64,000 nt of DNA from Ascarosepion bandense (Eukaryota > Mollusca > Cephalopoda > Sepiida > Sepiidae), in contig JBBBDQ010000420.1 of the NCBI GenBank assembly GCA_037127315.1, positions 1,899,501 to 1,963,500 on the forward strand, in the 5' to 3' direction. A program made the position numbers and the translations under genes. Of the stretch, positions 53,082 to 63,454 are shown one piece after another; position 1 is the stretch's first letter; every line of letters starts with the position of its first letter. The notes below the pieces were generated by a model, which made no database searches, was not told the origin of the DNA, and worked only from the letters and a program-made list of their open reading frames with translations.

Positions 53082-53121
<40 letters not shown>
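52961..53121 (+). repeat. Trinucleotide array TTA-TTG-TCG-TTG-TTA
   Basis: About 160 bp of perfect 3-bp periodicity. The unit changes from TTA to TTG to TCG and symmetrically back. It lies at the junction of the two R2-like copies and is probably the expanded 3' tail of copy 2. Confidence 0.95.
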
Positions 53122-53122
<1 letters not shown>

Positions 53123-53620
53123 TTGATTTATTCTATGGTCACACTACCTACCAAGTCTGCAACATGAACGAAGGTCTTCTTAGTGTACAGGCTGTGCTTA
53201 TCAAGACATTTCTTGTATTTCTCTTAAGCTGTGAGTTTCAGGAATTTTTAAAAATATGTTATGTTCCTTTTGTATTATTCCAAGAGCACCTACTATGACT
53301 GGTACCATTCTTGTTTTCGATTCCCATGTCTTTATATTTCGATAGCTTTATTTTTCAGATTCCTCGGTTGTTAATTTACAGTCCGATGGGCAATCGATAT
53401 CAATTAATAGATATTTGTTCGGTTTTTGCCAACTATTTGGCTTCAATCTTCCCGTTTGTAAAAATGATAGAATCCCATAGAATTGTGTTGACTTTTATTC
53501 CTGTAAACAATGATGGGTGATGTTCATACCAGTGATTGTTAACATATTATCCAAGGTGTTTGCAAATTATTCTGCGTAAGTATTTGCCTACTTTTTCCTG
53601 AAGAATTTATATTCATTTTT
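53122..53620 (-). pseudogene. R2-like LINE copy 2, 3' portion
   Basis: Diverged second copy of the same C-terminus. Plus-strand blocks CCACCTACTATGACTGG (VIVGAL region), CAATTAATAGATATTTGTTC (LLID), AATCCCATAGAAT (LWD) and GATGTTCATACCAGTG (HWYEHH) keep the order of copy 1. Several indels break it. It is interrupted at about 53620 by LINE-A and continues at 54595. Confidence 0.75.
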
Positions 53621-53624
53621 TTTT

Positions 53625-54512
53625 ATAAGCGTTTCACCCTGAGCAAGGAATTTCACTGCGACTATTGCGCAGGAGGCTACATAGAGTGGAGAAAGGATGG
53701 TTAGATATAAGAAGTGTCAGAAGTTGGGTGATAGGCGGGTAAGGATACCGAGAATGAAGATTGGTTAGATGTTGAGAGTGTTGGGAAAATAATTGGAAGT
53801 TAGTGTGATAGGAGGTGTCTATTGACAATCCATTTAAACACCTGGAGATTGTAGCTGCCGGGAAAGCAGACTTGTGGAAGGGAATTCCACAGGCGGGAAG
53901 CGCGAGAAAAGAAGCTGTTGGAGTAGAAATTACGGTTACATCTTATCTATTTAACTGTAAAAGGGTGGGACCTAGTTGCTAATCTAGTATCTCGTGTAAA
54001 TTCGTACCTAGGCGGCACCAATGATCTAAGTTCATCGGAGCATAAGCCATGAAAATATTTGTAGAAGAGGCACAGGGAAGCCACATCACACCGGTGAGAG
54101 AGAGGTTGCAGCCGGTCTGCCAAGTCAGTATCAACCACGTTACATATTCTCCTTTGTCAAGAAGCCCAAGGAGAGTAGCAAGGGCACCCGACCAGATGTG
54201 GCAGCAGTATTCAATACATGGGCGGATGGTAGATTTGCATATGTGCAGGATAGATTCAGGCGGGAAAAACTTCCGGGTCCTGCACAGAGAGCCAACTTTC
54301 ATAGCGGCGGATTTGGCAATGGATTCGATATAGTCATTCCATTTGAGGTTCGCCGAGAGTATAAGGCCAAGGAGGCGTAGTGTTTTACTCTCTGGGAGGC
54401 AAGCCTGTTCCATGCTAGTGGGAGGTAGATGCGATTGTCTGTGGTGGTTAGTTGATAACAGCTTCGTTTTAGAAGCATTGAAATTTACTAGCCATTTCCT
54501 ACCCCAGGCCAC
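53625..54512 (-). mobile_element. LINE-A copy 11, longest copy
   Basis: Minus-strand frames 53979-54512 and 53947-54138 overlap through a frameshift near 54120. Order: WGRKWLVNFNASKTKLLSTN, LRLLGLILSANLKWNDYIES, KVGSLCRTRKFFPPESILHI, KSTIRPCIEYCCHIWSGALA, LLGLLDK, then DLADRLQPLSHRCDVASLCL and the RLWNSLP region. VNFNASKTK follows the YxDD region in related RTs, so the element is cut just after the palm. It sits inside R2-like copy 2, hence is younger than that copy. Confidence 0.85.
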
Positions 54513-54588
54513 TACGGATTAAATCCTCACCGAGTGCCTCTTACTTTCGGCCTTGTGTCACATCTAAATTGTGCTTAGAAAGTCACAA
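54513..54588 (+). mobile_element. SINE S2 3' scrap
   Basis: TAAATCCTCACCGAGTGCCT, TTCGGCCTTGTGTCACATCT and TGCTTAGAAAGTCAC: B-box side and tail only. Together with the LINE-A copy it separates the two parts of R2-like copy 2. Confidence 0.65.
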
Positions 54589-54594
54589 TAATCC

Positions 54595-54730
54595 ATATGC
54601 TCGTAATCAGCGTTGAAGTATTATCTTCATCAATATCGGCTTTATTAGCTCGTTCTGGATATTGGCCATGCATAGGTTTGTCTATCAAGCTTTGTTTCAT
54701 CTGTTCAAGAGCTTTATCTTTGACTTTTTT
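54595..54730 (-). pseudogene. R2-like LINE copy 2, 5' portion
   Basis: Plus-strand TCTGGATATTGGCCATGCAT, AGGTTTGTCTATCAAGC and TTCAAGAGCTTTATCTTTG match 52830-52910 of copy 1 (the KDKALEKMKQ...LHGQYPVRA region). Same strand as 53122-53620. Confidence 0.75.
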
Positions 54731-54796
54731 CTCAGTTGGGTTTTTGTATTTTGGTTTTCAACTGAATCTGCTAAATTTAATCTCGTTTGTATTTAC

Positions 54797-54905
54797 AAGT
54801 ATGTGCGCTTTGGTGCAGTGGATAACGGCTCGGAACGAGAAGTCGGGGAGCCGAGTTAGAATTCTTGTTGATATTCTCTGTATTCACAAATACCCCTGCA
54901 AAATA
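54797..54905 (+). mobile_element. SINE S1 head fragment
   Basis: TATGTGCGCTTTGGTGCAGT (A box) and GGCTCGGAACGAGAAGTCGG, B box mutated (GTTAGAATTC). Ends near CAAATACCCCTGCAAA; the body and hairpin are missing. Confidence 0.75.
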
Positions 54906-54965
54906 CAACTTATTCCAATGCAAATTAATAAAAAATTTTAAAAAAACTGTTAGAACGAGATAATG

Positions 54966-55205
54966 TGATACCTTTCAAAATGCACTTTAATTCCTTGAAA
55001 TGATATTCAAATTTCATAGAGGTCAGAGTTCTTCAGGTTTGTAATAAGTTGAATATTTTACAAAAATAATAATTTTAAACGTGTGATACATTTCAAAATG
55101 CAGCTTAATTCCTTGAAATGATATTCAAATTTTATAAAGGTCAGAGTTCTTCAGGTTTGTAATGAGTTGAATATTTTTAAAAAATAATGATTTTAAAAGT
55201 GTATG
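54966..55205 (+). repeat. 118-bp tandem duplication
   Basis: Two copies starting GATAC[CA]TTTCAAAATGCA, with TTCCTTGAAATGATATTCAA and GTCAGAGTTCTTCAGGTTTG in each. They differ at several sites. Confidence 0.9.
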
Positions 55206-55347
55206 TGTATTGTATAATCTTTGATTTACAAATATATCATATTACAAACGTATGTTTAGTATTGATTGATTCGTCTTTTTAGATTCATCAACAATTTCCC
55301 GGTTATTTTAAGACCATTTTTTTTTTAGATTGAAAGAATTTCCTTGG

Positions 55348-55831
55348 GGTGTGTGTCTGTGTGTGTGTGTTCGTTACCTATAGACTCCAAAACTGCTGAA
55401 CCGATTTTCTTGAAAATTGACACAGTTGTACTATAAGCGTCTGCAAGTGTTTATAGCTTGGTTTTATCTCGTGGTACCCCTGATAAATATCGAAAATCGA
55501 TAATCGAAAACATCGGGTTATAGAAGGAGTGGTCCGATTTTAATCAAATTTGATACACTCATAGGCAAAGACATAAGAAATGATATTCAGAAGTTTTAAG
55601 GTTGTAGTTCTTACAATAGTTCAGAAAATTGATAATATATATATATATATATAAGGCAAGATGTTTGTGTGTGTGTCAGTTTATCCGTCTGTATGTCCTT
55701 TATACAAATTCACATTTTTTATCCGATTCTCACCAAACTTCACACAAATATTCCTTAGACTAAGTCTCCAGGACCATGGATTAATTTTAAAGCTTTCATT
55801 ACACCCGAGCAACGCCGGGCGATACTGCTTG
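55348..55831 (+). mobile_element. Helitron-like element H7, 5' truncated
   Basis: Begins inside the GTGTGTGTCTGTGTG segment, lacks the TCTAAAC start, and ends CGCCGGGCGATACTGCTTG: the terminal CTAG is mutated to CTTG (still CTRR-like only if T is tolerated). Confidence 0.8.
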
Positions 55832-56252
55832 TTAACCTATAACTGGCTAGTTAAAGTGTTGGATTCTAGCTGTTCTAAAAGGTAATATACGCGTAAGTGA
55901 ACACAACGAACCAAACTGGAAATGGAATTCGGGTCTTCAATAAGATTGCAATTATTTATTACATTACAACTGTAATGAGGCCGGAAACTGTTAATTTCTT
56001 TCTACAATTGAACACTTCCGACATATTGAATAATTATTAACACTCATCTGAACATTTGCCATAAACATAGCGATAGAGTAGCGAAAGTCTTGCAACGTTG
56101 CGTCTATGGGGAAAGAGATTTCGAAGCGGAGAATAAATCTTCCATCGCATAAAAGATTTTAAGCCCTATTAAGGCAAGAAAGTTGAGGGTTGAAGTATCT
56201 GAGTGGTACTTCCTTCGTATCTTTGGATCACTGTTAAAATTGAAGTTTTTTT
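55832..56252 (+). other. No gene; S1 scrap
   Basis: 55885-55940 contains ACGCGTAAGTGAACACAACG and ATGGAATTCGGGTC, a remnant of a reverse S1 head. The rest is unassigned. Confidence 0.4.
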
Positions 56253-56560
56253 TTTTTATAAGCCCGAGCAAGGCATGTCACTGCCACTACTGCGCAGGGG
56301 GCTACGTAGAGTGGAGAAAGGATGATTAAATATAGGAAATGTCAGGGTGTGGGTGATAGGCGGGTAAGGATACCGAGAATGAGGGTTGGGTAGATGAGAG
56401 TGTTCTGAGAATATTTGGGAGTTAGTGTGATAGGAGGTGTCTATTGACCCTACATTTAAACACCTGGAGATTGTAACTGTCGGGAAAGCAGAGTTGTGGA
56501 AGGGAGTTCCACGGGCGGGAAGCGCGAGAAAAGAAGCTGTTGGAGTAGAATTTACGGTAT
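56253..56560 (-). mobile_element. LINE-A copy 12, 3' end
   Basis: Reverse 3' hairpin (GAGCAAGGCATGTCACTGCC, GCGCAGGGGGCTACGTAGAG) and a frame with KFYSNSFFSRASRPWNSLPQ, LCFPDSYNLQVF and RVNRHLLSH. Nearly identical to the same part of copy 5 (19337-19560), so both derive from one young subfamily. Confidence 0.85.
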
Positions 56561-56654
56561 TCAATAAAGCTCCAATGAAGAAGTATGTTCCACGAAGTAA
56601 GAGTGAAAGGCGTACAATGTTGGGTCTTTCGGCAAATGAATTTCAGAGTAGAGT

Positions 56655-57262
56655 ATAAATCTTCCCTCAAAGGATTATGTAAACTATTTTGAACCCTATC
56701 AAGGCTAGAAAGTTGAGGATTTATCAGCATTCGCGCTGATTGCCAGTCATGCTACATTGGATTAGACGTAAAGAATTTCTATTTCGTAGTGAAAGATGAT
56801 AAAAAAAAGAAAGAATGAATGAATGAAAGAAAGGAAATGAAAAAAGAGGGAAAAAAGAAAAAGAATGAGTGTAAAATAGTTATAGCTCTGAATAAATAAT
56901 TATAAACTAACATTTGTATATTCACAAATTTCTCATAAAAATGAGAAACAGCAGGATGTAAATCTTCCCTCAAAGGATTATGTAAACTATTTTGAACCCT
57001 ATCAAGGCTAGAAAGTTGAGGATTTATCAGCATTCGCGCTGATTGCCAGTCATGCTACATTGGATTAGACGTAAAGAATTTCTATTTCGTAGTGAAAGAT
57101 AATAAAAAAAAGAAAGAATGAATGAATGAAAGAAAGGAAATGAAAAAAGACGGAAAAAAGAAAAAGAATGAGTGTAAAATAGTTATAGCTCTGAATAAAT
57201 AATTATAAACTAACATTTGTATATTCACAAAATACTCATAAAAATGAGAAACAGCAGGATGT
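56655..57262 (+). repeat. 303-bp tandem duplication, nearly identical
   Basis: CTTCCCTCAAAGGATTATGT occurs at 56661 and 56964, and the following ~300 bp agree except for a few bases (GATGATAAAA/GATAATAAAA, AGAGGG/AGACGG, ATTTCTC/ATACTC). Recent local duplication. Confidence 0.95.
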
Positions 57263-58250
57263 AAAGACGAGTCTTATCGTGTTTACTGTGGTGTTGGGGG
57301 CACGAGAGACAGTGATAACTGGGTAAAATTGTGCGTTTAGGGTCAAATATAGATCAATTATGGATTGGTATCCGACAGAAGGATAAAATAAGCAATAAGC
57401 ATAGTGTATAAGTCTTTTTCATGTGCATTTTTTAAATCGATGTCTGTAAGAAGTTTCCGGATAATTTAGTTATTTTCCAGTTTTTCCATCGTTTTAAATA
57501 TTTTGTTTCCATTTTCTTATTCTATTTTTCCCCTTTTTTCAATGATTTTTCCATTTTTTTTTGGGGGGGGGGGTTCCATTTTATTAAATTTTCTTTCATT
57601 TTTTCGTTTCAAAATCAAAAAATTTTTTTTTTCATGTTTTTCTATTTTTTTTCAATTATTCCATGTTTTTCCTTTTCTTTTGGTTTCATATTTTTAAAAC
57701 TTTTGTTACCATTTTACAAAATTTTTATTTCCATTTTTTTTAATATTTTGTTTCCACTTTAAAAAATGGAAATAAAAATTTTTGGGGATTTTCTTTAATC
57801 AAAATTTTGATGACTGCTAAAAGATTACAATTACGTACTGAAAAAGGAAAAAAAATTCGTTGACGTACGTGTTAATGACCTGACTTGTGAACTGCTTGTC
57901 CAATAGTGAGAATTTCATGTATTTGTGTGTGTAAAGGAGAAAACTGGGATTAATTCCCGCTGGTTTAGAATAGGCGAATTAATGATAATTATAATTGTCA
58001 CAACCATTTTATTATGATTAATATTTTTGACACTTTAACTGTCTTTATTTATTTTATGGAAACGACAAGGAAAATAATTGGATTGTGAAAAAACAGGAAA
58101 ACAGAATAAAATAAAAAGAAAGGTGTAAAAGCCGTAAAGAAAAAGAAAGACAAATGGTTACAATAAAAGAAAGATGAAAGAAAGCAAGAAGTATCAGAAA
58201 AAGTCGAAAATGGAAAGTACTTTATCGTAGGAAGATATGGCGGTTAAGAA

Positions 58251-58254
<4 letters not shown>
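57263..58254 (+). other. No gene; T-rich block with hairpin and G11 run
   Basis: 57480-57790 is built of T-runs and CCATTTTT repeats. It has an 11-base G homopolymer at 57563-57573 and a ~23-bp hairpin (57718-57742 against 57763-57786, around AAATTTTTATTTCCATTTTT). Frames here are low complexity. Confidence 0.6.

Positions 58255-58285
<31 letters not shown>
58255..58285 (+). repeat. (TG)n microsatellite
   Basis: About 15 units. Confidence 0.95.
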
Positions 58286-58289
<4 letters not shown>

Positions 58290-58744
58290 TCTAGTTTATA
58301 CGAGTATTTCGGTAATCATTGTCGGAAGATTTTACAAGTATTTGCCAATCATACTTTGTGGATTGTAAGTGCAATTCGTAATTAATCGTACTAATATCTT
58401 ACATCTGAACCCTTTTGCTATATTATATGCTATAATGTTTGTAATAAGTGTCAAGTTATCGCCCTTGAATTGCTGAACCTATGTGCCAAGGTCTTTATAA
58501 AAATGGCGGACTTCAAGAGAAGGAAATTATTTTAATAAATAAGAATTACTGAAGAAAGTAATACAAAAACAATTTATGACTACATAAAAGACAATTTCTT
58601 TGCATTCTGTAAATGCAAAAACATGAAATAATATCAAATTATTCACGACGCTCCGATAAACACTCATGATTGAAAATGTTCACATATATCATTCACACTT
58701 TCTTTCGCTCTCATTAAACATACACTAACACACGCACGCACCTT

Positions 58745-58915
58745 TTTTTTTAATCAATTCACCTTAAGCAAGGCGATAATGCTATTAAGACGCAATCGTT
58801 GACTGGTACTGAAAGTGAATGAAAAGACTTTAGAAAGAACCGAAAACACAATCCTAAACAAGGACGAAGGCGTAAACCTCTAATCAAAGTGAACCGGACG
58901 ATAGACGAATCTATC
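58745..58915 (-). mobile_element. LINE-A-like 3' module, first duplicate
   Basis: CAATTCACCTTAAGCAAGGC and GATAATGCTATTAAGACGCA (reverse 3' hairpin), then ACTTTAGAAAGAACCG, CAATCCTAAACAAGG and GTGAACCGGACGATAGACGA. The second duplicate is at 59588-59745. Confidence 0.6.
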
Positions 58916-58917
58916 TA

Positions 58918-58919
<2 letters not shown>

Positions 58920-58968
<49 letters not shown>
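58920..58968 (+). repeat. (TA)n microsatellite
   Basis: About 24 units between the two halves of the 757-bp duplication. Confidence 0.95.
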
Positions 58969-58970
<2 letters not shown>

Positions 58971-59799
58971 AGGGGTTGAGTCGAAGAAACTGACTTTCGT
59001 GAGGCAGCGCAAGAGGGTGTAAAATAATAAAGACGAGTTTAAAGTATTTGCCAATCATACTTAATGGCTGGCAAGGGGAATTCAAATTTTAACGATAATA
59101 TTTCTATTCACTTGATTAACCGTACTAAAAGCTGTTATATCTTACAACATCTAAAACCTTTTGCTATATTATACACGAATATTTTTCCCTATAATGCTTA
59201 ATGTGTCTCAAATTATTGCCCTAGAACTGTCGATCATATATGTCAATGTCTGTTATAAAATGGCGGACTTCAAGAGAAGGAAAACTGATTTTGTGTAAAA
59301 GAAAATAAACTGATAACAACTGGAAAATAATCCATGTACCGTCATTTTTTACAACATGTGTATATTAGTAAACAATATTTATTTCAATGAAGAGAAATGA
59401 TTTTAATAAGTAAAAAAAACTGAAGACTGTAATGCAAAAACAATTTATGTCTTCAATTTATTTGAATTCTGTAAATGCAAAAATAGGAAATATCAAAGCA
59501 TTCACGACGTTCCCATAAATTTGCATGATTGAAAATGTACACATATTTCATTCACACTTTCTTTGGTCCTCATCACACACACTTTTTTATAAACACCTCA
59601 CAAGTCGATAATGTTACTAAGACGCAATGGGCTACTTGGAGTGTAAGAGAACGAAAAGACTTTAGTAGGAACCGAAAACACAATCCTAAACTGGGAACAA
59701 GGGAGAAAGCCCTAATCCTATTCAAAGACCGGGGAATAATGTGAATCTCATGATTGACAAATATATATACTCTTATTGAAATGATAACAGTAAATTCAA

Positions 59800-60790
59800 G
59801 TAGTGACGATAGAAATATAGAATTAAAGTAGACTTCAAAGGAACCGGAAACCTAATCATAAACAGGAAACAAAATATAAACCTTCTACTGCTGATCAAAA
59901 CACAGGACAGGAATGTTAGCTGGAGAACAGGCAAACTTATTTACCTATTGAGGGAAAAATAAAAAAATATAATAAAATTTTGAAAATGAACATAAATAGT
60001 AAACACAATCTCAAATTATACATTTTTGACGGCGACGACAAAAATATCTTGTTGGAGTAGACTTTAGAAAGAACGTAGAGGAGTTTGAACCGGACGATAG
60101 GCAAACCTTACTGAGAAAAAAAAATGAAACATAAATAGAACATAATTGAAAATGAACATAAACAGTAAACACAATCTCAAATAATACATTTTTGACGGCG
60201 ACGACAAAAATATCTTGTTGGAGTAGACTTTAGAAAGAACGTAGAGGAGTTTGAACCGGACGATAGGCAAACCTTACTGAGAAAAAAAAAATGAAACATA
60301 AATAGAACATAATTGAAAATGAACATAAATAGTAAACACAATCTCAAATAATACATTTTTGACGGCGACGACAAAAATATCTTGTTGGAGTAAACTTTAG
60401 AAAGAACGTAGAGGAATTTGAACCGGACGATAGGCAAACCTTACTGAGAAAAAAAAATGAAACATAAATAGAACATAATTGAAAATGAACATAAATAGTA
60501 AACACAATCTCAAATAATACATTTTTGACGGCGACGACAAAAATATCTTGTTGGAGTAGACTTTAGAAAGAACGTAGAGGAGTTTGAACCGGACGATAGG
60601 CAAACCTTACTGAGAAAAAAAAGAATTAAAAATTGAAATAAATCGTAAATCGAATTTCGGTGTTTAGACGGAGACGACAAAAGTATAGATAAAAAAAGTA
60701 AACTTTAGAAAGAACGGCAAAATTCAATTCCAAACAGGAAACAAGGGATAACCCGCTTCTCTTGCACAAAAGATCGGCGAGGAGTGTAAA
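59800..60790 (-). repeat. 166-bp tandem array from a LINE 3' module
   Basis: Four near-identical units (TTTTTGACGGCGACGAC at about 60025, 60191, 60358 and 60524; spacing 166-167) plus more diverged units on each side (59810-59990, 60630-60790). Each holds ACTTTAGAAAGAACGTAGAG and TTTGAACCGGACGATAGGCA. The overlapping minus-strand frames repeat MPIVRFKLLYVLSKVYSNKI and are a by-product of the array. Confidence 0.9.
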
Positions 60791-60931
60791 CAGGACGATA
60801 AGCAAGCTGGTATTTATTATTGATAAATTTGTTAGAAAATGGAAAGAAAAAAGCAAGAAAAAGAAAAAATTGTTAAAGTAATGCGGAGAAATAATGAAAC
60901 AAGGAAGAGCGAGTTTTTTTTTTTTGTTTTT

Positions 60932-61623
60932 TTTTTATCATTTCACCCTAAGCAAGGCTATACTGCCCTTAGCAGGTGGCTACATAAGAGCAAAGTGAAA
61001 GGTCACAGAGAAGGAGAGCAAAAAGAAAGCGGAGACGGTTACAGGGGGTGTCAGAGAAAGAGAAAGAGAAGAATGGGAATACTGGTGTGAAGAAAGAGAG
61101 TTGCGAGAGTAGACTGAAACGAGAGCAAGATACAGGAAGGAGGTGTTGGGAAAAGGAAGGGGAGTCAATGAGATAAGAAATGGCAATTGACATTGAATTT
61201 AAACACTTGGAGATTGTAGCTATCAGGGAAGCAAGTATATGGAAGGGAGTTCCACAGGTGGAAAGTGCGAGAAAAGTATCTTAGGGAGTCGAACTGACGG
61301 TTGCATTTGGTTGTTTTGACTGAAAAAGGATGGGATCTTGTTACCAGTCTGGTTGCTCGAGTAAATTCTTGTAGAGTGGGCACCAGCGAGCTAAGCTCGT
61401 CAGAGAAGAAACCATGAAAATGTTTATAGAAGATACAGAGGGACGCCACATCCCGTTGGTGAAAAAAAAATGGTTGGAGGCGAGCTGCTAGGTCGAGATC
61501 GATTACATTACCGATTCTCCTCTGGATACTGTTGAGGACCTCGAGATGAATAGCAGGAGCACCAGACCAGATATGACAACAGTATTCAATGCATGAGCGG
61601 ATGGTTGATTTGTATATCTAAAT
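60932..61623 (-). mobile_element. LINE-A copy 13
   Basis: Reverse 3' end (TCATTTCACCCTAAGCAAGG) at 60938, frame 61165-61449 with SLCIFYKHFHGFFSDELSSL, YFSRTFHLWNSLPYTCFPDS and YNLQVFKFNVNCHFLSH. Upstream, text equivalent to LEVLNSIQRRIGNVIDLDLA and CIEYCCHIWSGAPA runs to about 61600. Confidence 0.8.
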
Positions 61624-62108
61624 TCCTGGCCCGACTCAGTGACCCAACCTTCCTCGCAGTTGATAAAAAATCGAAATAAAATTTGTAATTAAAAGAAAAT
61701 ATGTATATATTAAATGAAAACTGCAAAGAAGATGTTAGAAAATAGAGACAAATAAAACAGAAATTGAAAGAAATACAAGGGAATTAATGAAAAACAAATC
61801 AAGATAAATAAAAAACGATGAATAAAAATACCAAATAAAAGTATAGCAGGAATAACACATAAAATTAATCGAGTTGAAAAAAGAAAAACAGAAATAGACT
61901 ATTTACATTGTTTTGACTTTTGTTCTCGTCTTTGTGGCCATATTCACGAGGTTTTGACCGTAGTACGTTCCGGTCTTCTTTATGTGTTTAGAATTTCGAA
62001 CGGAAAACTTTATTCCGTCCAACGGGGTAGATTGTTCTAGTTCTCTCCAGACATCTCAGTATTAGACGCCCCTTTTAATTAAATTATATAAGTTTTTTTT
62101 CACTTTTG
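61624..62108 (+). other. No gene; unnamed repeat at 61910-61985
   Basis: TTGTTCTCGTCTTTGTGGCC, ACGAGGTTTTGACCGTAGTA and CGTTCCGGTCTTCTTT match 38815-38890. The reverse strand gives a GACCG...CGGTC hairpin followed by AAAAC. Confidence 0.45.
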
Positions 62109-62200
62109 TTGTAGCCAGGTATTGAACTCACAACACTTTCAATCAAGTCACTGGATTCAACTAACGCTTTTATCCACTAGGCCATTTGCCTTGAGCACGT
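62109..62200 (-). mobile_element. tRNA-like sequence, probably a SINE head
   Basis: Minus strand: AAGGCAAATGGCCTAGTGGA (A box TGGCCTAGTGG), then GTGAGTTCAATACCTGGCTA (B box). Spacing between boxes is longer than in a true tRNA and no complete cloverleaf forms, so I call it SINE-derived rather than a tRNA gene. Confidence 0.5.
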
Positions 62201-62329
62201 GCCTCTAGAACAGCCTCTAGTGTGAGCAAGTAAATGTACAATGAATTCTTGATTCAGTAATTATTTACTCCAAAATATAGCTTAGGTTTGTCAGAAGACT
62301 ATAAATACAGGATTCCCAGTGGGGATTGA

Positions 62330-62645
62330 ACCCAGTACGATCGCTGTGGTGCAGTGGATATCGGCTCGGAACAAGAAATCGGGGAGCCGAATTCAAATTC
62401 CAGTTGAATTCATTGCATTCACTTACGCGCAAATACCCTTGGGAAAGGTATTAATCCGTCTCTTCCTTCCAGTTATGGGTTAAATAACAGGACAGATTGG
62501 ATTCTATAGCCTTGGCTGGCAAGCAGTCTACCACAGAAAGCAATGGCGACCTACTGCGGGATAATCTTCGGCCCAGTCAGTCATGACTCTTTCGAGACAT
62601 GATCGCCCAAGCGTGTTTCATGTATGGCACTTAATTGACTGATGA
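62330..62645 (+). mobile_element. SINE S1, full length
   Basis: A box TGGTGCAGTGG, B box degenerated to TTCAAATTCC, full body, hairpin (TCATGACTCTTTCGAGACATGA, one mismatch), end TTGACTGATGA. The preceding 30 bp contain another B-box-like piece (GGGGATTGAACCC). Confidence 0.85.
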
Positions 62646-62732
62646 TAAAATCATTTTCCTAACACTTACACTTAGTCGATCCCCCTTTCCACCGCAATCT
62701 TAACAAGAGTTTTTCACGCGGCTACTGGAAAT

Positions 62733-62923
62733 GGGCACCCAATGAGGATCGACCATATGAGTACTGATTTGTGGGATCAGTTTGTTAAATCAGAATGCGA
62801 ACACTTAGTTAAATCTGGTCCATATCATAGTATTGAAGGCCCCAGTGAAGATCGAACTCACAACACCAAAGAATTGGTTTGTGAGGGAATCTTTCTAACC
62901 ATCGAACTATTAGAGGCGCCTAT
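62733..62923 (-). mobile_element. SINE S2 fragments, two in tandem
   Basis: 62733-62755 (GGGCACCCAATGAGGATCGA) and 62838-62923 (GGCCCCAGTGAAGATCGAAC, TTTCTAACCATCGAACTATT, AGAGGCGCC) are reverse S2 heads. The second retains both box regions. Confidence 0.6.
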
Positions 62924-63454
62924 CAGAGTCTTCTGGGGAGAGCGAAAAGAAGGAAAAAAAACCTCAAAGGATCGACAGTATAAATAAAACACCAATTTAG
63001 AATCCAAGCAACTGTTATCAATTACAGGGTCATTACAAATTCGACGTTTTCGTTCGGTGTTTATTTAACCCAAATGCTCCGGTCTTGTTTTTATAAATTA
63101 TTTCATATTTTCGTATATTTAGCAATGATCACTGAATTGTGGAGAAGTGTATGTGAAAAGAAATCGCTTTTCATAGCCGTTCCCTCCGTTTACTGATAAG
63201 TCGGTGGCGGGGGTTTGATCGTAGAAATAGAAATATCTCAAGTAATAAATTGGTGTCAAGAGACAACATAGATTTTCTTAATTGTTTATTTACCAACACG
63301 TTTCGCTTCCTGGAACAGGTGTGATAGAAATCATTTTTGATTATGGATAACACTGTGTGTTTGTCGGATATTATAATAGTAAACTAAAAAAAAATTTTAA
63401 AGACGCGTTCCACTAGAGAAGTGTCTCTTCTCTTTGATTTTTCCTTCTTTTTTA
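62924..63454 (+). other. No gene seen
   Basis: Unassigned. AACACGTTTCGCTTCCTGGAACAGGTGTGATAG at about 63296-63328 resembles a terminal motif of hammerhead/Penelope-type repeats but has no CUGANGA core. Confidence 0.35.

Larger units (their letters stand above)
58325..59745 (+). repeat. ~757-bp diverged tandem duplication
   Basis: AAGTATTTGCCAATCATACT, CTTTTGCTATATTATA, AATGGCGGACTTCAAGAGAA and TTCATTCACACTTTCTTT occur in the same order from 58325 and again from 59040. The two GGCGGACTTCAAGAG blocks are 757 bp apart. The copies are separated by a TA run (58920-58968) and each ends in a reverse LINE-A-like 3' module. Confidence 0.85.

Noticed and set aside
52810..53298. 162-codon frame of Tyr, Cys and Arg runs
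   Set aside because: Produced by the TTA/TTG/TCG array on the strand opposite the R2-like gene.
60064..60603. Three overlapping MPIVRFKLLYVLSKVY frames as a repeat protein
   Set aside because: They are identical because the 166-bp DNA unit repeats; the unit length is not a multiple of three, so each frame runs out in the next unit.
62109..62200. Functional tRNA gene
   Set aside because: A and B boxes are present but spacing is too long and no cloverleaf with a proper anticodon stem forms; best explained as a SINE head.
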